Below, in pieces: positions 12,327-25,790 of a stretch of 64,000 nt of DNA. The translations under genes and the position numbers were made by a program. How positions within the stretch are numbered: position 1 is the first letter of the stretch; each line of letters starts with the position of its first letter. The DNA comes from Cladocopium goreaui (Eukaryota; Sar; Dinophyceae; Suessiales; Symbiodiniaceae): the NCBI GenBank assembly GCA_947184155.2, contig CAMXCT020000884.1, forward strand, positions 87,001 to 151,000, in the 5' to 3' direction. The notes under the pieces were generated by a model. It was given only the letters and a program-made list of their open reading frames with translations. It was not told the DNA's origin and did no database searches.

Positions 12327-15300
12327 TTACATAGTCAGCTGCCCCGGGGCACCCGCTGCACCGGTCAACAGCCCATTGCGAATCTGCGCGGACACATCTC
12401 CCACTGCTCCAGGTCCGCTAGGGAGGAACACCGTGCTGGAGCCTTGGACAAAACAAGGGAAGTAGATGGAAAAAATGGGATGTTCAAAAATATTTATTGA
12501 CCATTTAAGTGCTGATTGATTTGACATTTGACATTTGACATTTGCCATATTTCGAGTGCTGAGTTGTTTGACATTTCGTTTCCCACAATTGTTCCATGCC
12601 AGTGCTGATATTTTGAAAATTACCATCTTCGATCTACCCTCTGGTAAACTAACATAACTATGGAAAATCACCATTTTTAATGGGAAAATCCACTATTAAT
12701 GGCCATTTTCAATAGCTACGTTAAATTACCAGAGGGTACTCCAGGATGACTATATTTGTTGCTTGCATCTTGTGGTGCGTTCATCAAAACTCCATCCCTA
12801 CTCGCCCTCAACCTCCGAATTCCAGGCAAGTGGAAGAACGTTGGGCCAAGGCACGGTTGTTTGCTGCCACATCACGCAGGGTTTCGAAATACTGCGTGAT
12901 CCTTGGCGTTCGGCTGCAGCAAAAAAAGCAATGGGTGCTGCCTGGAATCCCCACCATTTGTGGTTGCATACCCAGCTCGTGTCTCGTGCGTCTCCATATT
13001 CTTTGCTCATATCCCAATGTTTGACGTCTTTACACAGATCTCGTAGAGCGGATACCCCAAAATCCAATAATTTCATGTATTCACCATTTTCAGACCAACC
13101 CCAATATCAGATTGTTGATTATCTCATATCCTCATATACCCTCTGGTAAACTAACATAATTAGCTATGGAATGCTATGGAAAATCACCATTTTTAATGGG
13201 TAAATCAACTATAAATGGCCATTTTCAATAGCTATGTTAAATTACCAGAGTGAAATCCCGGCCCCAGTGCTGTGCTGTTTGGCGACAGAAGCAGTTCCGA
13301 AATCTTCTCCGTCGAAAGGTGCTCCCCGGAGCCGTGCGTGATCGAATCCCTGGATGGGTCGACGGTCAACCAGTTGAGAAACCAAGCAGATTTCATGGGG
13401 GGTTGACCTAAGGGGGTACTTAATGGATGGTTGACCTATCACTACCCATGGGAATATTTTTTTGAATGGCTGGAGAATAGGATTTGTATCCGAAGCAATG
13501 TGGGATAAAATGGGATAAAATTCGGGGTTATGATAGGAGTCAATAGGATTTCATGGGAGTATCCATGGCTGGAATGGATTGTGGATTGATCTATGGGATG
13601 TGTTTACACGAATCATCAGGATGGTTTTTAAACCCAACCAACTTCATGGTGACTTCAACCCTTTCCCAACACCAATTCTTGGAATCAATGGGTGGATGAT
13701 TCAACAGGACAATAGAGAAGAACAGTGGAGAGAATTTCTGTGGCACCAAAAAAATCCAGGAGATCGTTGAAAACACCTGCAAGGACCTCAAGCTGTTGCA
13801 AATTACTTGTTGTTTCAAAACCTGTTGAAAATGAATGTACTTTCTGAGATCTTGGGGAGATTGGCAAACCACCTTTTCGCCGCTTTCCCCAGGCTTTCCT
13901 CCATTCTTGGTGCGAAAATCCTAGGTCCCAATAGAACTCCAATATAATGTCTACTTATATGGTTCATCAAACCTACCATGTTGATTCATGTTGGTGAAAC
14001 CCCCAATTTTTTCATCCACATAAATCCAAGATATAAATCCAAGATATACCCTTTGGTAATTTAACATAGCTATGGAAAATCACCATTCTTAATGGGAAAA
14101 CTCACTATAAATGGCCATTTTCAATAGCTATGTTAGTTTACCGGAGGGTAAATCTCATAAATCCCGCGGAAATCCCAAATGTTGATCCACAAAACTTCGC
14201 ACGAGGCCGCCTGAGGCCGTCAATGATGGCGCGCCGCTGTCGGGCAATGCCCTCGCCCTGGAGTTGTGCGGCATCCGCCTGGGCCTCCGCAGCCTTCACC
14301 ACCTGAAATCCAGAAACCAAATGGTGGAGTCAGCCGCAACAATGGTGTTTTTTTGATGTTTATGTTTAAGTTTAATCAGTTTAATCTTAAAATGATCATG
14401 ATATGATTTCGATGGTGATTTCACGATTGATTTCATGAGCAAATCCATTGGGGTTTCAGCAAATCTATTGGATTTTTATGGGATTGATTTACTGATTCAA
14501 AGCGATGTTAACCAATGAAGAGCGGAAAAAAAAAGTAGGGGTACAAGCCAACCATGATGGGGACATGCTACTGGAGTATGTTGTGGATATATTTCATATT
14601 TCATACACACAAGATATAACAAAATGATATTTGGGGTTGTCTGAAAAATTGTGGGTTTCGCCGTTTCGCCAGCCAACTTATAGGATTTGACCATCAAAGA
14701 TATGGAGTTTTCACCCATGACTGGTGGATGGCTGGGAATGGCCATGTTCTTTGGGAAAACGATTCGCCAATGGATGAATAGGGGTACCCAATTTGAGAGC
14801 CATCAGCAAAATCATAGGTGAAGGATATGTGACTTGAACTTCATTGGATGTGTATCCCAGTTGCTGAAAAAATGGTAGGTCTTACAACTTACAGGGATGC
14901 ACGTCCAAGATCTTCCAAGTAAAAAGGACTTTTGGATCTCACCATGAGACACTTACCAACCATGAGGATCTCACCAACAATGATGGGGGGGTCAACCTAG
15001 AGAATCGGGGATCCAATGATGGAATCAGCAACAGCAGAATGAAATTGACCTGCAGCGACAAAGGGATATGACCACTATGTTCTAGTGTGTATATATAATA
15101 TAATCAGGTATATTATGGTATATTGAAAACATGACTGCCAGGTACCAGTGTACCTGTCAGGTATATGAAATCATGCAACTTGTCGGGTACCTTGGGTGGA
15201 AATTTACCGAAGTGAGAACCAAGAACAAAGGAAACAATTCTGAAAATTAAACAAGACCTCTTCGTATTTTCCAGCAGCCAGGCTGGTTGACCCAACACCA

Positions 15301-17638
15301 TGACCAGATTGACCGAAGGTGATTTTGAGAGATTAATCTAAGATCCATTCCTTCCCCATCCTTTTCCCATTTTTGAGTCATCATCCGTCATTTGTTGTTG
15401 CTCCAATCCCAGCAATTTTCCAAACAACTGACTTAGCTGATTCCCCCAACCCCCCCTCACCCCCTTCCCAATCCCACCCCGTTCCCCCCCAGCCCGGGGT
15501 CACCGGGGTCGCCTTAATCTTCTCAGCTTCAGCTGCCATCTGTGATGCATCGCGCAAGCGCTTCTGCTTGTTGATCTCATTCATGGAGGCCACCACCTGA
15601 AGCGGCGAGGCCAAGCCTTGGGGGACCAACAAAAATGGGACTTTGAATACTGACAATGAAATTCATGAGATCACTTGGACGATTTTGGATGAAAACCAAC
15701 ATAGACCAACATCATCTAACATAATTCTGTGCTTTTTCCATTTTTTCCATCACGCATCATGGCCATTTCACCATGATTTGGGCGCCAGCGGTATTGTTTG
15801 GGCGCCTCGGCGTTGGGGGAGACCTCAGTGACCAAGGCCTTGTTGATGGCGAAACCAAACGCCGCCATTTCTGTGGAGAGCTTCTTCTGTACTGCGTCAG
15901 AGATGTCGTCCTGGAAACATCTGGAAACTGGGGAACGAAACTGGGGAACTTCCACTGGAAACTGGGGAACCTCTGAACTGGCTGTAAGTTGGGATGAAAG
16001 ACAATCCTGACCGAAATGTGACACCCAGTGGTAACAGTGATGTTGGGTACCCTTCTTAGTGGACAAGGGCATCCGGGACCTTCTTTTCGAAGGACTCGTC
16101 CAAGGTCATTTGCGGGATGAAGGAACCTGGGTGCCACAAAGAACCAAGAGCTGTGGCCTACCTACACCCAGTAGTTGCACTATCTGCAGCTTCCAACCCT
16201 TACAAAATCTGAAAGAAGCGAATTTGTCATCCGCGAAATGGCTCGCCAATTCTAGTAGCTCAGCGCTCCAAATTCTACGACTTCGACCTATCTCCGTGTC
16301 CCATTTGTTGCAGCACCACTTTTGTATATCATTAATTACAGCAACAGTAACTCCCCAAAAGATAGCAAAGTGAAATTCTACTGTAGTAGTGGTAAATTCT
16401 TATTTTTACTTCTTTTGGAAGGTTGCTATAGATAGTATCATATTCCCGACAGATGCGAAAAAAAAACATCTCCGCACCCCAAAGGTCGGAACGTACCACG
16501 TCCGCCACATAGGACTCAATCTGCGCGTGCACGTTGTCCAGCTTGTACATCGCCTTGGACCATTGGATGATGGGTAAACCTTCCCACATCAATGGGGTAC
16601 CAAACCACACACAGCTGGCTGCAAAACCTAAAAGACCGCTTTGAATTTGAGGATGAATCATTTTGAGAACTTTTCTGTCGATTTCAGTCCTTCCAAATAA
16701 TGGTTCGGCACCCAGCTCACATGTCAAATTGAATGGTTGAATTGGAAAAACGACCGAAATCTCTTGGTATCTCTTGGTTATATAAGTCACCACAATTGGA
16801 GAACACAAAGGTCCGAATTGATTGATTCATGATATGCAAATATCCAAATATCCATATATCCATATAGCCACCAGACTTCAAAGATCTCCAAAGTCAAGGG
16901 ACAAGCTCAGTAGATTCCGGCATCACAGACTGCTGCACTGCCACCTTCACATGCACAAAGACGTTGTCCTTCGGATTTCAGTGCACCAGCATAAGGCTCA
17001 AGTCAGCCAGGGGTCCATGTGGGAACGAAAAAATCTGGTGAAATGTTCATGTGATTTTCATGTGATTTTCATGTGATTTTCATGTGATTTTCATGTTATT
17101 TTCATGTGATTTTCATGTGATTCAATTTTGAAGATCCACCTTGGGGCAAAAAATCGATAACTTTGACCCATCATGACCCATCCCTAGCTTCCAACTTGGA
17201 ACTTTGGGGGGTCCAACGCCCAGGGCGACCTGCCACTGCTCCAGGAAGATCATCATAATTTTCCCTCGGGGTTGCCATTCCAACGGGTCATCCATTGGTC
17301 AATCACCATTTTCTTCAGATTAGAATAGTATTATCATGGATAATATATATATATATGTATATATATATATGTATATATATATATGTATATGTATATATGT
17401 ATATATATATATGGATAATCAATCCATATCAATCCACCATTCGGAAGCCAGTTTCATCCATTGAAAAACCACCGTCCGTGCGTCCTTCGTCTTGGTGGAA
17501 ACACTCACCATATTCTGCTCCGTTCGTGAAGTGATCGACCGGAAGGACACGCATGCGCCGCAGCAGTCCAAGCCCACTGTGGCCAAACCTGGCTTCAACA
17601 TGTGCGAAAATTTCCCGAACTTTTCCACGGCATAGTAC
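12327..17638 (-). CDS. HIR-type SPFH/band-7 membrane scaffold protein
   Basis: This resembles plant hypersensitive-induced response proteins, which oligomerise at membrane microdomains through an N-terminal lipid anchor. Ten exons: 17485-17638 (YYAVEKFGKF to STKTK), 16903-16968 (DNVFVHVKVAVQQ), 16493-16553 (AMYKLDN, SYVADVV), 16080-16126, 15806-15910 (DDISDAVQKKL, TEVSPNAE), 15513-15596 (MNEINKQKRLRDAS), 14211-14302 (GIARQRRAIIDGL), 13287-13349, 12828-12901 (ITQYFETLRDV), 12327-12442 (LPSGPGAV, QIRNGLL, stop TAA 12,327). These give about 286 residues, the usual family length, so only the first dozen or so residues are missing. I found no MG-Cys start exon between 17.64 and 18.4 kb. Donors are GT, GC (14,210; 15,512; 15,805; 12,827) and GA (17,484). 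Three successive introns each carry one copy of a 104-117-bp inverted-repeat element. Confidence 0.93.
12635..12738. mobile_element. 104-bp inverted-repeat element in HIR intron 9
   Basis: Starts taccctctggtaaactaaca and ends with the near reverse complement ttaaattaccagagggta. The whole element is close to palindromic around aatgggaaaatccactatta. It belongs to the same family as the copies at 9,133, 13,137 and 14,046. Confidence 0.9.
13137..13253. mobile_element. 117-bp inverted-repeat element in HIR intron 8
   Basis: Left end taccctctggtaaactaaca. The right end is degenerate (ttaccagagtga instead of ttaccagagggta). An 11-bp insert repeats gctatggaat. It ends 33 bp before the exon at 13,287. 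Confidence 0.85.
14046..14149. mobile_element. 104-bp inverted-repeat element in HIR intron 7
   Basis: Starts taccctttggtaatttaaca and ends gttagtttaccggagggta. Same family and orientation-neutral palindromic build. It sits 61 bp from the exon at 14,211. Confidence 0.9.
17037..17120. repeat. 12-bp tandem repeat (ttcatgtgattt)n
   Basis: Six to seven copies in a HIR intron, with one variant unit containing gttatt. Confidence 0.9.
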
Positions 17639-18250
17639 CTGGGGTGTCAATGGAGGGCCTGGGGTCGAGATTTGGGTGGCAAAAATGTTGGGAAACCCCC
17701 AAACTCCAATGAATTCTGGCCATTTGGATCCAATGGTTGAAACTTGGAACATCTAGGAAACGCTTGTTACTGGTGTTCTTTTTTCTGCACGTTCTTGTTG
17801 AGATACACACATGCTTACATGATTATTGTATGGGCCCAATGAGCGGCTGCCTGGCCAAACCTGGCCTTGGGAACCGACAATGCGCATGGGTCAAAACTAT
17901 TCAAGCAGATTCAAGCACCATTTGATGGCTTGATATTCCAAAACGTTTCGACTCGGGTCTCAAATTTGACCACGACTTGGAGTGTGAAGGTTCTGAAGCA
18001 AAAAAAAGCAAAGCAGCGAGCCCCAGCCCCACCACTGGCAAGATGCTTATCCTGTGGCACAGTCACCATGCAATTGGTGCAGGGCAAACATCCTCGCTCC
18101 ACTTGCTGCATATTTCGCCGGGCGCGAAGGGACTTCAGATCTGAGGGTAAAAATGGCTGCGGATCCCTCAGGATGTGAAATCTTTTCTCGCTGTCAGCCT
18201 GCTGTTCCACCATCCAAATAGCGATATCTGGATGGACGAACACCACACAA

Positions 18251-20236
18251 TCATCCCATAGATATTGATCCACCCAAAATTTTGCTGGCAGGCCTCCCAG
18301 AGTCAGCGGAAAGTGTGAGTTGACACTGCTCGCAACCTGACCCAAGCGCCTGTGGTTCTCGATGGAAGTGTGAGACTCGATAGCCTGCGCATCAAATCCA
18401 AGAGCTGGGGCTGTCATAGCTGATCGAGTGTAGTCTGGTTTGCCCAGTGCCACGAACCTCAAAACTGGTGGTGTTTTTTCTCCTTTCCTATCGTTTGGCT
18501 TTTTTTTGGTTTGCGGTTGGCGGTTGACTAAATCTATACATATATATATATGTGTGTATTATATAGAGAGACAGAGAGAGGAATCTGATGAAATCTGTAT
18601 TCCTGGGATCTTGTAGTGAATCTCATTCCAACTCCAACTACATCACAGCTCCACTGCCATTGTATCCTCGCAACATGCAGCCACCGCAGTTAGCGTTGCC
18701 TAGGGATGTGAGGGTGCCACGGAATTGTCGCAGTGGCACCTGCCAGGCTGGGAAGTCCATTGCCAGACTTTAAAGAACGGGGGACCCCCAACAAACGATG
18801 TCTTCCAACCAAGATAGAGCCAAGTTTTGCCAATTTAATAAATTGTCGTGGTAGATTCTCAGGGGTCACTCCCATTTTGGGAAATCCCAAAATGACGAAC
18901 TTCATCAGCAATAGAGTGAACTCTGGGACCTTGCCTGATTCACCTTAAGCGATTTGCAGAGGTTCGGCAGCTTGTAGAACAAGGCCTCACTGACTCCCCA
19001 CACATGGAATGGCTATGCGGCTATGAATGAATTTTGATGTTGCTGTACAGCCCTGCATTTGGTTCCAAGATTGCCATGTTTTCCCCAAAATCAATCCATT
19101 GACCCCGATTGACCCCCCAGTTTCGCAGCACGCCCTTTTCCACCAAGTTCCAGGGTCGCCTCCCATAGCAGCGGATTCCTCGGAATGATCGGGCTCCGGA
19201 TGCCGGCTACGCCGGCCACACGCTTCAGTCGGTTCTCCCACCCCAAGTGGTCAAAGTCCTGTGGAAGAAATCTGGAGATCATATTGAAACAAAAATGGGG
19301 GCTTCCTAAAATGGGGGTCCCAAAATCATCCATTTTAGAAGGATTTTCCACTGTAAACACTTCATTTTTGGGTATGGAAACCCCTATATTGAATCCGGTC
19401 ATGTCTCTGTGGACCCTCAACTCCATTGGTATCCTGACTGCCGACCAGATGAATCCTGTTGCTGATCTGCAACCAAGAGGCAAATGGATACAAATGGAAG
19501 TTTGCAACATCTCACCTGGTGAACCCTTTCCAGCTACAAAGCGGGATGTTCTACTGCCCCTTTCGGACAAGAACTTGCTGCTGTGGACAAGAATTTGTAT
19601 GATGTTTTGCTCAAGCAATTGCTGATTTAAAAAAAAACACTGACTTTGCTTGACCTCCTCCATATGCCCAAAGTCCATGAAAGTCCCATGTGTTCCAACA
19701 GCTCCAACAGCTCCAACAGCTCCAACAGTTGACAGCAAGTGCTTGAGCTGAGCTGCTGGGAGCGATTCACCATCCAAGGTGAGTAGCTTCGCGCTGACCC
19801 CTCCAGGTGCGAGACTTTGTGAAATCTTCCTGATGTTGACCCTCCGGTCAAACATGGCTTGCTTGAAAATCCCCCATTTATAGTGATATTCCCATTGAAG
19901 GCCCATTTGTAGTGGATTTCCCAGCTGTACTTCCCAGCTAGCCATGTTTGATCGCCGGAGGGTCATCATGTTTGCAAATCAAAGTCACACCAGCCTCATC
20001 TAGTACCTTGAGAAATCTCTCGCACACCTCAGGCAAATATTTGTGGATTCAGAGTGGAGTCAGCATATTTTCACGTGAGCTGAATCTACCCATTCAGTTC
20101 GAATATCAACGCTGTGAGGGGTGGCGTTTTCCCAACTCCGAATCTGACGCGCTATTGGATCTGAAGAAGATAGATGGATTAAACATCTATTTGGATGATC
20201 CATTTGGATGGCCAAATACTTTGGACTGCATCTGCC

Positions 20237-20290
<54 letters not shown>

Positions 20291-20299
20291 CGATGGATG

Positions 20300-20335
<36 letters not shown>

Positions 20336-21273
20336 TATAGACAGATAGATAGATAGATAGATAGATAGAAAGATAGATAAGATAGATAAGATAGATAAGA
20401 TAGATAGATAAGATAGATAGATAAGATAGATATGATAAGATAGATATGATAAGATAGATATGATAAGATAGATAGGATAAGATAGATAGGATAAGATAGA
20501 TAGGATAAGATAGATAGGATAAGATAGGATAGGATAAGATAGGATAGGATAAGATAGGATAGGATAGGATAAAATAGTATAGGATAAGATAGGATCGAAT
20601 AAGATATATAGGATAAGATAGATAGGATAAGACAGATAGGATAAGATAGATAGGATAAGATAGATAGGATAAGATAGATAGGATAAGATAGATCAGATAG
20701 ATTAGATAGATAGATTAATGGATAGAAAGATAGATAGATAGATAGATACATAGATAGATTAGATTAGATTAGATTAGATTAGACTAGACTAGATTAGATT
20801 AGATTAGATAGATTGGATAGATTAGATAGATAGATTAGATAGATAGATTAGATAGATGAATAGATTAGATAGATTAGATAGATTAGTTAGATTAGATAGA
20901 TTAGATAGATTAGATAGATTAGATAGATTAGATAGATTAGTTAGATTAGTTAGATTAGATAGATTAGATAGATTAGATAGATTAGATAGATTAGATAGAT
21001 TAGATAGATTAACAGATTAGATAGATCAATATATTAGATAGATTAGATAGATAAATAGATTAGACAGATCAGTAGTTTAGATAAATTAAACATATTAATT
21101 AAATAGATTAAATAGATTAAATAGATTAAATAGATTAAATAGATTAAATAGATAGATAGATAGATATACAGATAGATATACAGATAGATAGGTTGATAGA
21201 TAGATACATAGATACATAGATACAGAGATAGATGCATAGATATTTAGATAGATACATAGATAGATAGATAGAT

Positions 21274-21312
<39 letters not shown>

Positions 21313-21390
21313 GTTGATAGATAGATACATAGATACATAGATACAGAGATAGATGCATAGATATTTAGATAGATACATAGATAGATAGAT

Positions 21391-21432
<42 letters not shown>

Positions 21433-22132
21433 GATAGATAGATAGATATACAGATAGATAGGTTGATAGATAGATACATAGATACATAGATACAGAGATA
21501 GATGCATAGATATTTAGATAGATACATAGATAGATAGATAGATTAGATAGATAGATAGATAGATAGATAGATCGATAGATAGATAGATAGATGGATAGAT
21601 AGATAGATACATAGATAGATACATAGATAGATACATAGATAGAGACATAGATAGAGACATAGATAGATACATAGATAGATACATAGATAGATACATAGAT
21701 AGATACATAGATAGATACATAGATAGATACATAGATAGATACATAGATACATAGATACATGGATACATAGATACATGGATACATAGATAGGTACATAGAT
21801 ACATAGATAGATACATAGATAGATACATAGATAGATAGATAGATAGATACATAGATAGATACATAGATACACAGATACGTATAGATTTATATACATAGAC
21901 ATTTATATACATAGACATTTATATACATATAGATATATACACATAGATAGACACATATAGATAGACACATATAGATATCTACATATAAATATTTACATAT
22001 AGATATATACATATAGATACATACATATACATATAGATATATCATATACACATATACATATACATATAGATATATACCTATACATAGATATATATATATA
22101 TATACATACATAGACATATACATATACATATG

Positions 22133-22163
<31 letters not shown>

Positions 22164-25100
22164 ATACATATATACATATATACATATATACATATATACA
22201 TATATATATATATACATATATATATATACATATATCATATATACATATGTGCATACATACTGGGAGATGCTCTTGTCTCTACATCTCTTTCCCGCCTAGC
22301 CCATGCTCACAACATATGAAGCTTGATGACTAGCCATGCCTTACCAGTTCCAGCCGAGTGGCACTTGGAATGTTCCAAGATGGAAGTGCGCAGTACATCC
22401 AACTTCTGCGAGGTCTTCATGCCGCCTGACCGGCAAATCCCTCAAATTCCCGCCTGATAATTTCGTGAAATTGGCGCCAGCTCTTTAGGTGCCACCTTGA
22501 ATTAGTGGATTCTCTTCGAAAACTGTGGATTCTCAAAATGAGTCATGTGTTTTTTTCCAAATCAAATTGGTAAAGCTCTGTTTCTCACAGGTGAAATCTC
22601 AATCTTCTGTTTCGTACATGCCGATGTCTGTTGATTGCATATCCCATTTCTACTAGTAGTTGGCTAATTCCATACAATCCCATCTGTTTACATATATATA
22701 TATTATATATATAGGTTAAATCCCCCTTGTTTGCTTGTGAAATGCCCGTTTGGATGGATCAAAACCCTGCATCCCGAAGATCAACAAAAAATCTCGCTGG
22801 GATCCATGCATGTTGCATGGTCATCCCCATAAGTTTTAATCCCATGAACTCACCCGAAAATCAGCATTTCTGTTGGTGAAAATCATGGGAACCCAGTTTT
22901 TGGTGAGATTTTCATCTAAGAACTCAATGGATTCGCCATGTTTGGTGGTATCCCATTGAACTCCCATCTCAATCATCATTCTTTGTTGATTAAACCTAGT
23001 TTCCCAGGTTGGAATCAGCCTTCCTCATCCGGCAGCACGAAGCGCACCACACGGACCGCCACACGGCCGCGCGACTCGGCGCAACACTCGGCACAGGCAG
23101 CACCCATGGTGGCCCCCATTGGTCGCATCTGGACTGTGAAGATGTGGAAAACAGCAGTTTTAATGGTATAAAAATCATGAATCATGATGACTATCAAAAT
23201 ATATCAAAATCATAAGTATTCATAAGTCATAGTGGAAATATGTTGTGTGGCACTGTGACATGTCTCTTACCTTGGTCGTTGACACTTTCTTGTTGCATCG
23301 AATTGTGATGATATAGCATCCATTTGTGCCGCTGCGCCATGTTGTGCCTATCCTCAGGAGCAGGTGCTCCTGGAAGTTTCTTGCGAGCTGCAGAATCACC
23401 ACAAATATTGCAGATGTCATCAAAGGTGACTGGCAGACTGGGTTGATTCAAAGCAAGCATCCATTGATTTTTAAGGTAGCCATCCAAAATATCCAAATAC
23501 AGAGATTTCGAGTCAATTTCTTGAACCCATTCTGGAAAGATGATTTTCCTCTTGAAGCATTGGAAAAGGTTACCCCAAATGCCAGCAGCCAGCATCCATT
23601 GCCATCGCGAGCATCCAGGCGTCGTCATTCTCTTCTTTCATGGCCGTTAAGAGTCCTGTGATCTTCTTCCAGCCTCAAATAGACTCGAATCCACCCAAAA
23701 ATCCAGCTGAAAGATGGAGAAGTTCGGGAGAGAAACTGAACAGAAAATGCTGGGGAAACCAATTTTGACAGAGAGAGAAAGAGAGAACAGATCTGTCGAT
23801 CTGTCTGAAATGATCGACCTGGTGAACTCTACGGAGCCGAGCTTGGACTCTGACTCGTTACTCCCGGAAGCGTCGACATGTTCTCCGGCGTACACACCTC
23901 TGGCAGGTGGCAGATCTCCAAGCCGCAGGTAGTCTGGCTTGCTGAGTAATCACAGATGAAACAAGATGAAACGACCAAAGCTGGGATATCTACTATCTAC
24001 CATGATGATTGATAATAAGCCATGGGAGTTTTGATGATTTTTGGAGTTGCAAATTTTGAAACCCCATTTGAGAATTACATGTTTCCCAGGTAGTGGTGGC
24101 CCTAAGCCAGTTCACTCGCAGTGCTAACCTGAACGACACTAGCCATGGTACCCCTGATGCCCATCATCCTACCTGAAACAAGCATAGCAACCGGAAACTG
24201 GCCCCTTTCAAAGATGACCTTACTATCAAAAGAAAGCCATGTCCACTTCCACGGATGTTTCTCACGTCATGTTGCAGGTGATTTTCCCATTACGCCGCCA
24301 CTGGAGCTCACCTGGAGGCATCGCTGAACGAAGTCTGTGTCGTACAGGGGACCAGAATGAAATGGGCCTGGCAAGTTGGAGTCTGATGCCAGGATCCGCA
24401 CTAACCCCAGGTTGCATCAATTGCATTCACCTAATTGGAAGACTTGCAAAAAACATGTTACATGTGTTCATCATATGCATGTACATGTATGCAGTATGCA
24501 TGTCTATGTCTATGTACATATATTTTATATAGGTTTACTTGCCTCTTTTTTGCTGCCAAATTTGATGCAGAGTACATCGCTGCAGTTTGGTTGATCCTGG
24601 CCATCAGAATTGACCTGCAGCCCAGGTGCCTCCGACTTTCAAACGGCCTCCACACCTTAGCCAAACACCGCAGAAAATGAAGATGAGAAAACAAACAATT
24701 GGGTTTGTCCAATAATGGTCCAATAATGGGTTAAGCCTCATTTTTATGGCAATTGATAGAGGGGAAAATGGTCATCAACCATAGGATCTTGGGGGTATCA
24801 AAACTTTTCTAAGAAAAACATATCTAAACTAGGACGCGAAACCAAAAGGATCATTCCAACTCTAATGGATGTAGTACAGGGTCGTCTGTTCAAAATGAAC
24901 ATCAACCCCTTGGTTTCTGCATGTTGCATCATTCCAACCGTCGGTCCCTATTGGAAACATGTACTAAGGAGATGGCAGTGTGTGACATCCTACAAAGAAC
25001 CTTTTATCAAACAAAAACGTTGTTCATGGAAGATGTGACCAAGTCTTATTCATAAAAATGTGGATATGACTACCCAAACCAAATTGTGAATAAATTTGAC

Positions 25101-25790
25101 ACATGCAACATGTTTGGGGGATATGACCGAATTTCACAGCACGAATGTAGCTGAAAACTGAAACTAATGGTGGATATGACCGTATACGACCAACCTTCAT
25201 TGAGAAAATCAAAAATATGTTTTGATTGGTTGGTGGTGTCAACCCCCGAAAAAAATATAAAATTCAAACAGGATCATCATCTTATTCTTAGGTGAAAGAG
25301 AAAATGAAACTCCCAACCAGTTAAATTGTGCTAAAACCCGTATGTTCACGGTGATTTCCGATGATGTTTGTTGACTCGAGTTATCCGAGAGTTTGTTTCG
25401 TGGGGATATCCCCATCGCTCCCCAATGATTGAATTTTGTTGCTGGCTAAACCCCACTTCATTGTTTGTTTGATCAATCATTTGATGGGTATATAATTTAT
25501 ACCACCAAGCGGTAAACTATTGGTGAAAAATCCTGCCTCTTGCTTGAGTCAATCAAAATGCCAGAAAAATGTTCAAAACAGAAAAAACTTTATAAACAAA
25601 TCCCTATTGGTTGATTTTGTTGTTATTATATGTTATTATTAGTAATTATCCCTACTTCACCATACTAAATTCATACTGAACCAGATGAAGTCCCCATTTT
25701 TCGTGGACCAAATATCTGCCGAAGAATCGAGGCCCCCCACTCCGGACACTCGCTACCTGGGCAGGTGACTTTGGCCACACGGAACTTCTC
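18251..25790 (-). CDS. TRM1: TRM1 3' exon block
   Basis: C-terminal exons of TRM1. Exon 25757-25790 reads [11 protein letters not shown]. Exon 24312-24367 has the diagnostic [13 protein letters not shown]. Exon 23855-23897 starts [12 protein letters not shown], 23621-23673 has [17 protein letters not shown], 18944-18985 has [14 protein letters not shown], 18700-18739 has [13 protein letters not shown], and about 18251-18384 starts [11 protein letters not shown]. All phases fit. The intron between 23,621 and 18,985 is 4.6 kb and contains a GATA array plus two unexplained coding-like segments. Reading the last exon straight on gives a TGA at 18,251-18,253, but the KTDAP stretch normally present beyond REPQ is missing, so the true 3' end may lie elsewhere. 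A continuous 183-codon minus-strand frame at 17,911-18,462 overlaps here and is probably a shadow of the true frame. Confidence 0.78.

Noticed and set aside
12763-13149. Plus-strand frame across a HIR exon
   Set aside because: It is antisense to the exon encoding ITQYFETLRDV.
17911-18462. A continuous 183-codon minus-strand frame
   Set aside because: It overlaps the TRM1 exon starting [11 protein letters not shown] in another frame, which matches the family better. It has no recognised motif. It is kept only as an alternative.
19091-19969. A continuous 292-codon minus-strand frame
   Set aside because: It runs through an inverted-repeat element, a splice-like site and low-complexity sequence. 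Only the 19,100-19,262 part looks coding.
20179-22238. Long Tyr/Ile/Leu/Ser-rich frames on both strands
   Set aside because: They are translations of the GATA and ATAC microsatellites, not proteins.
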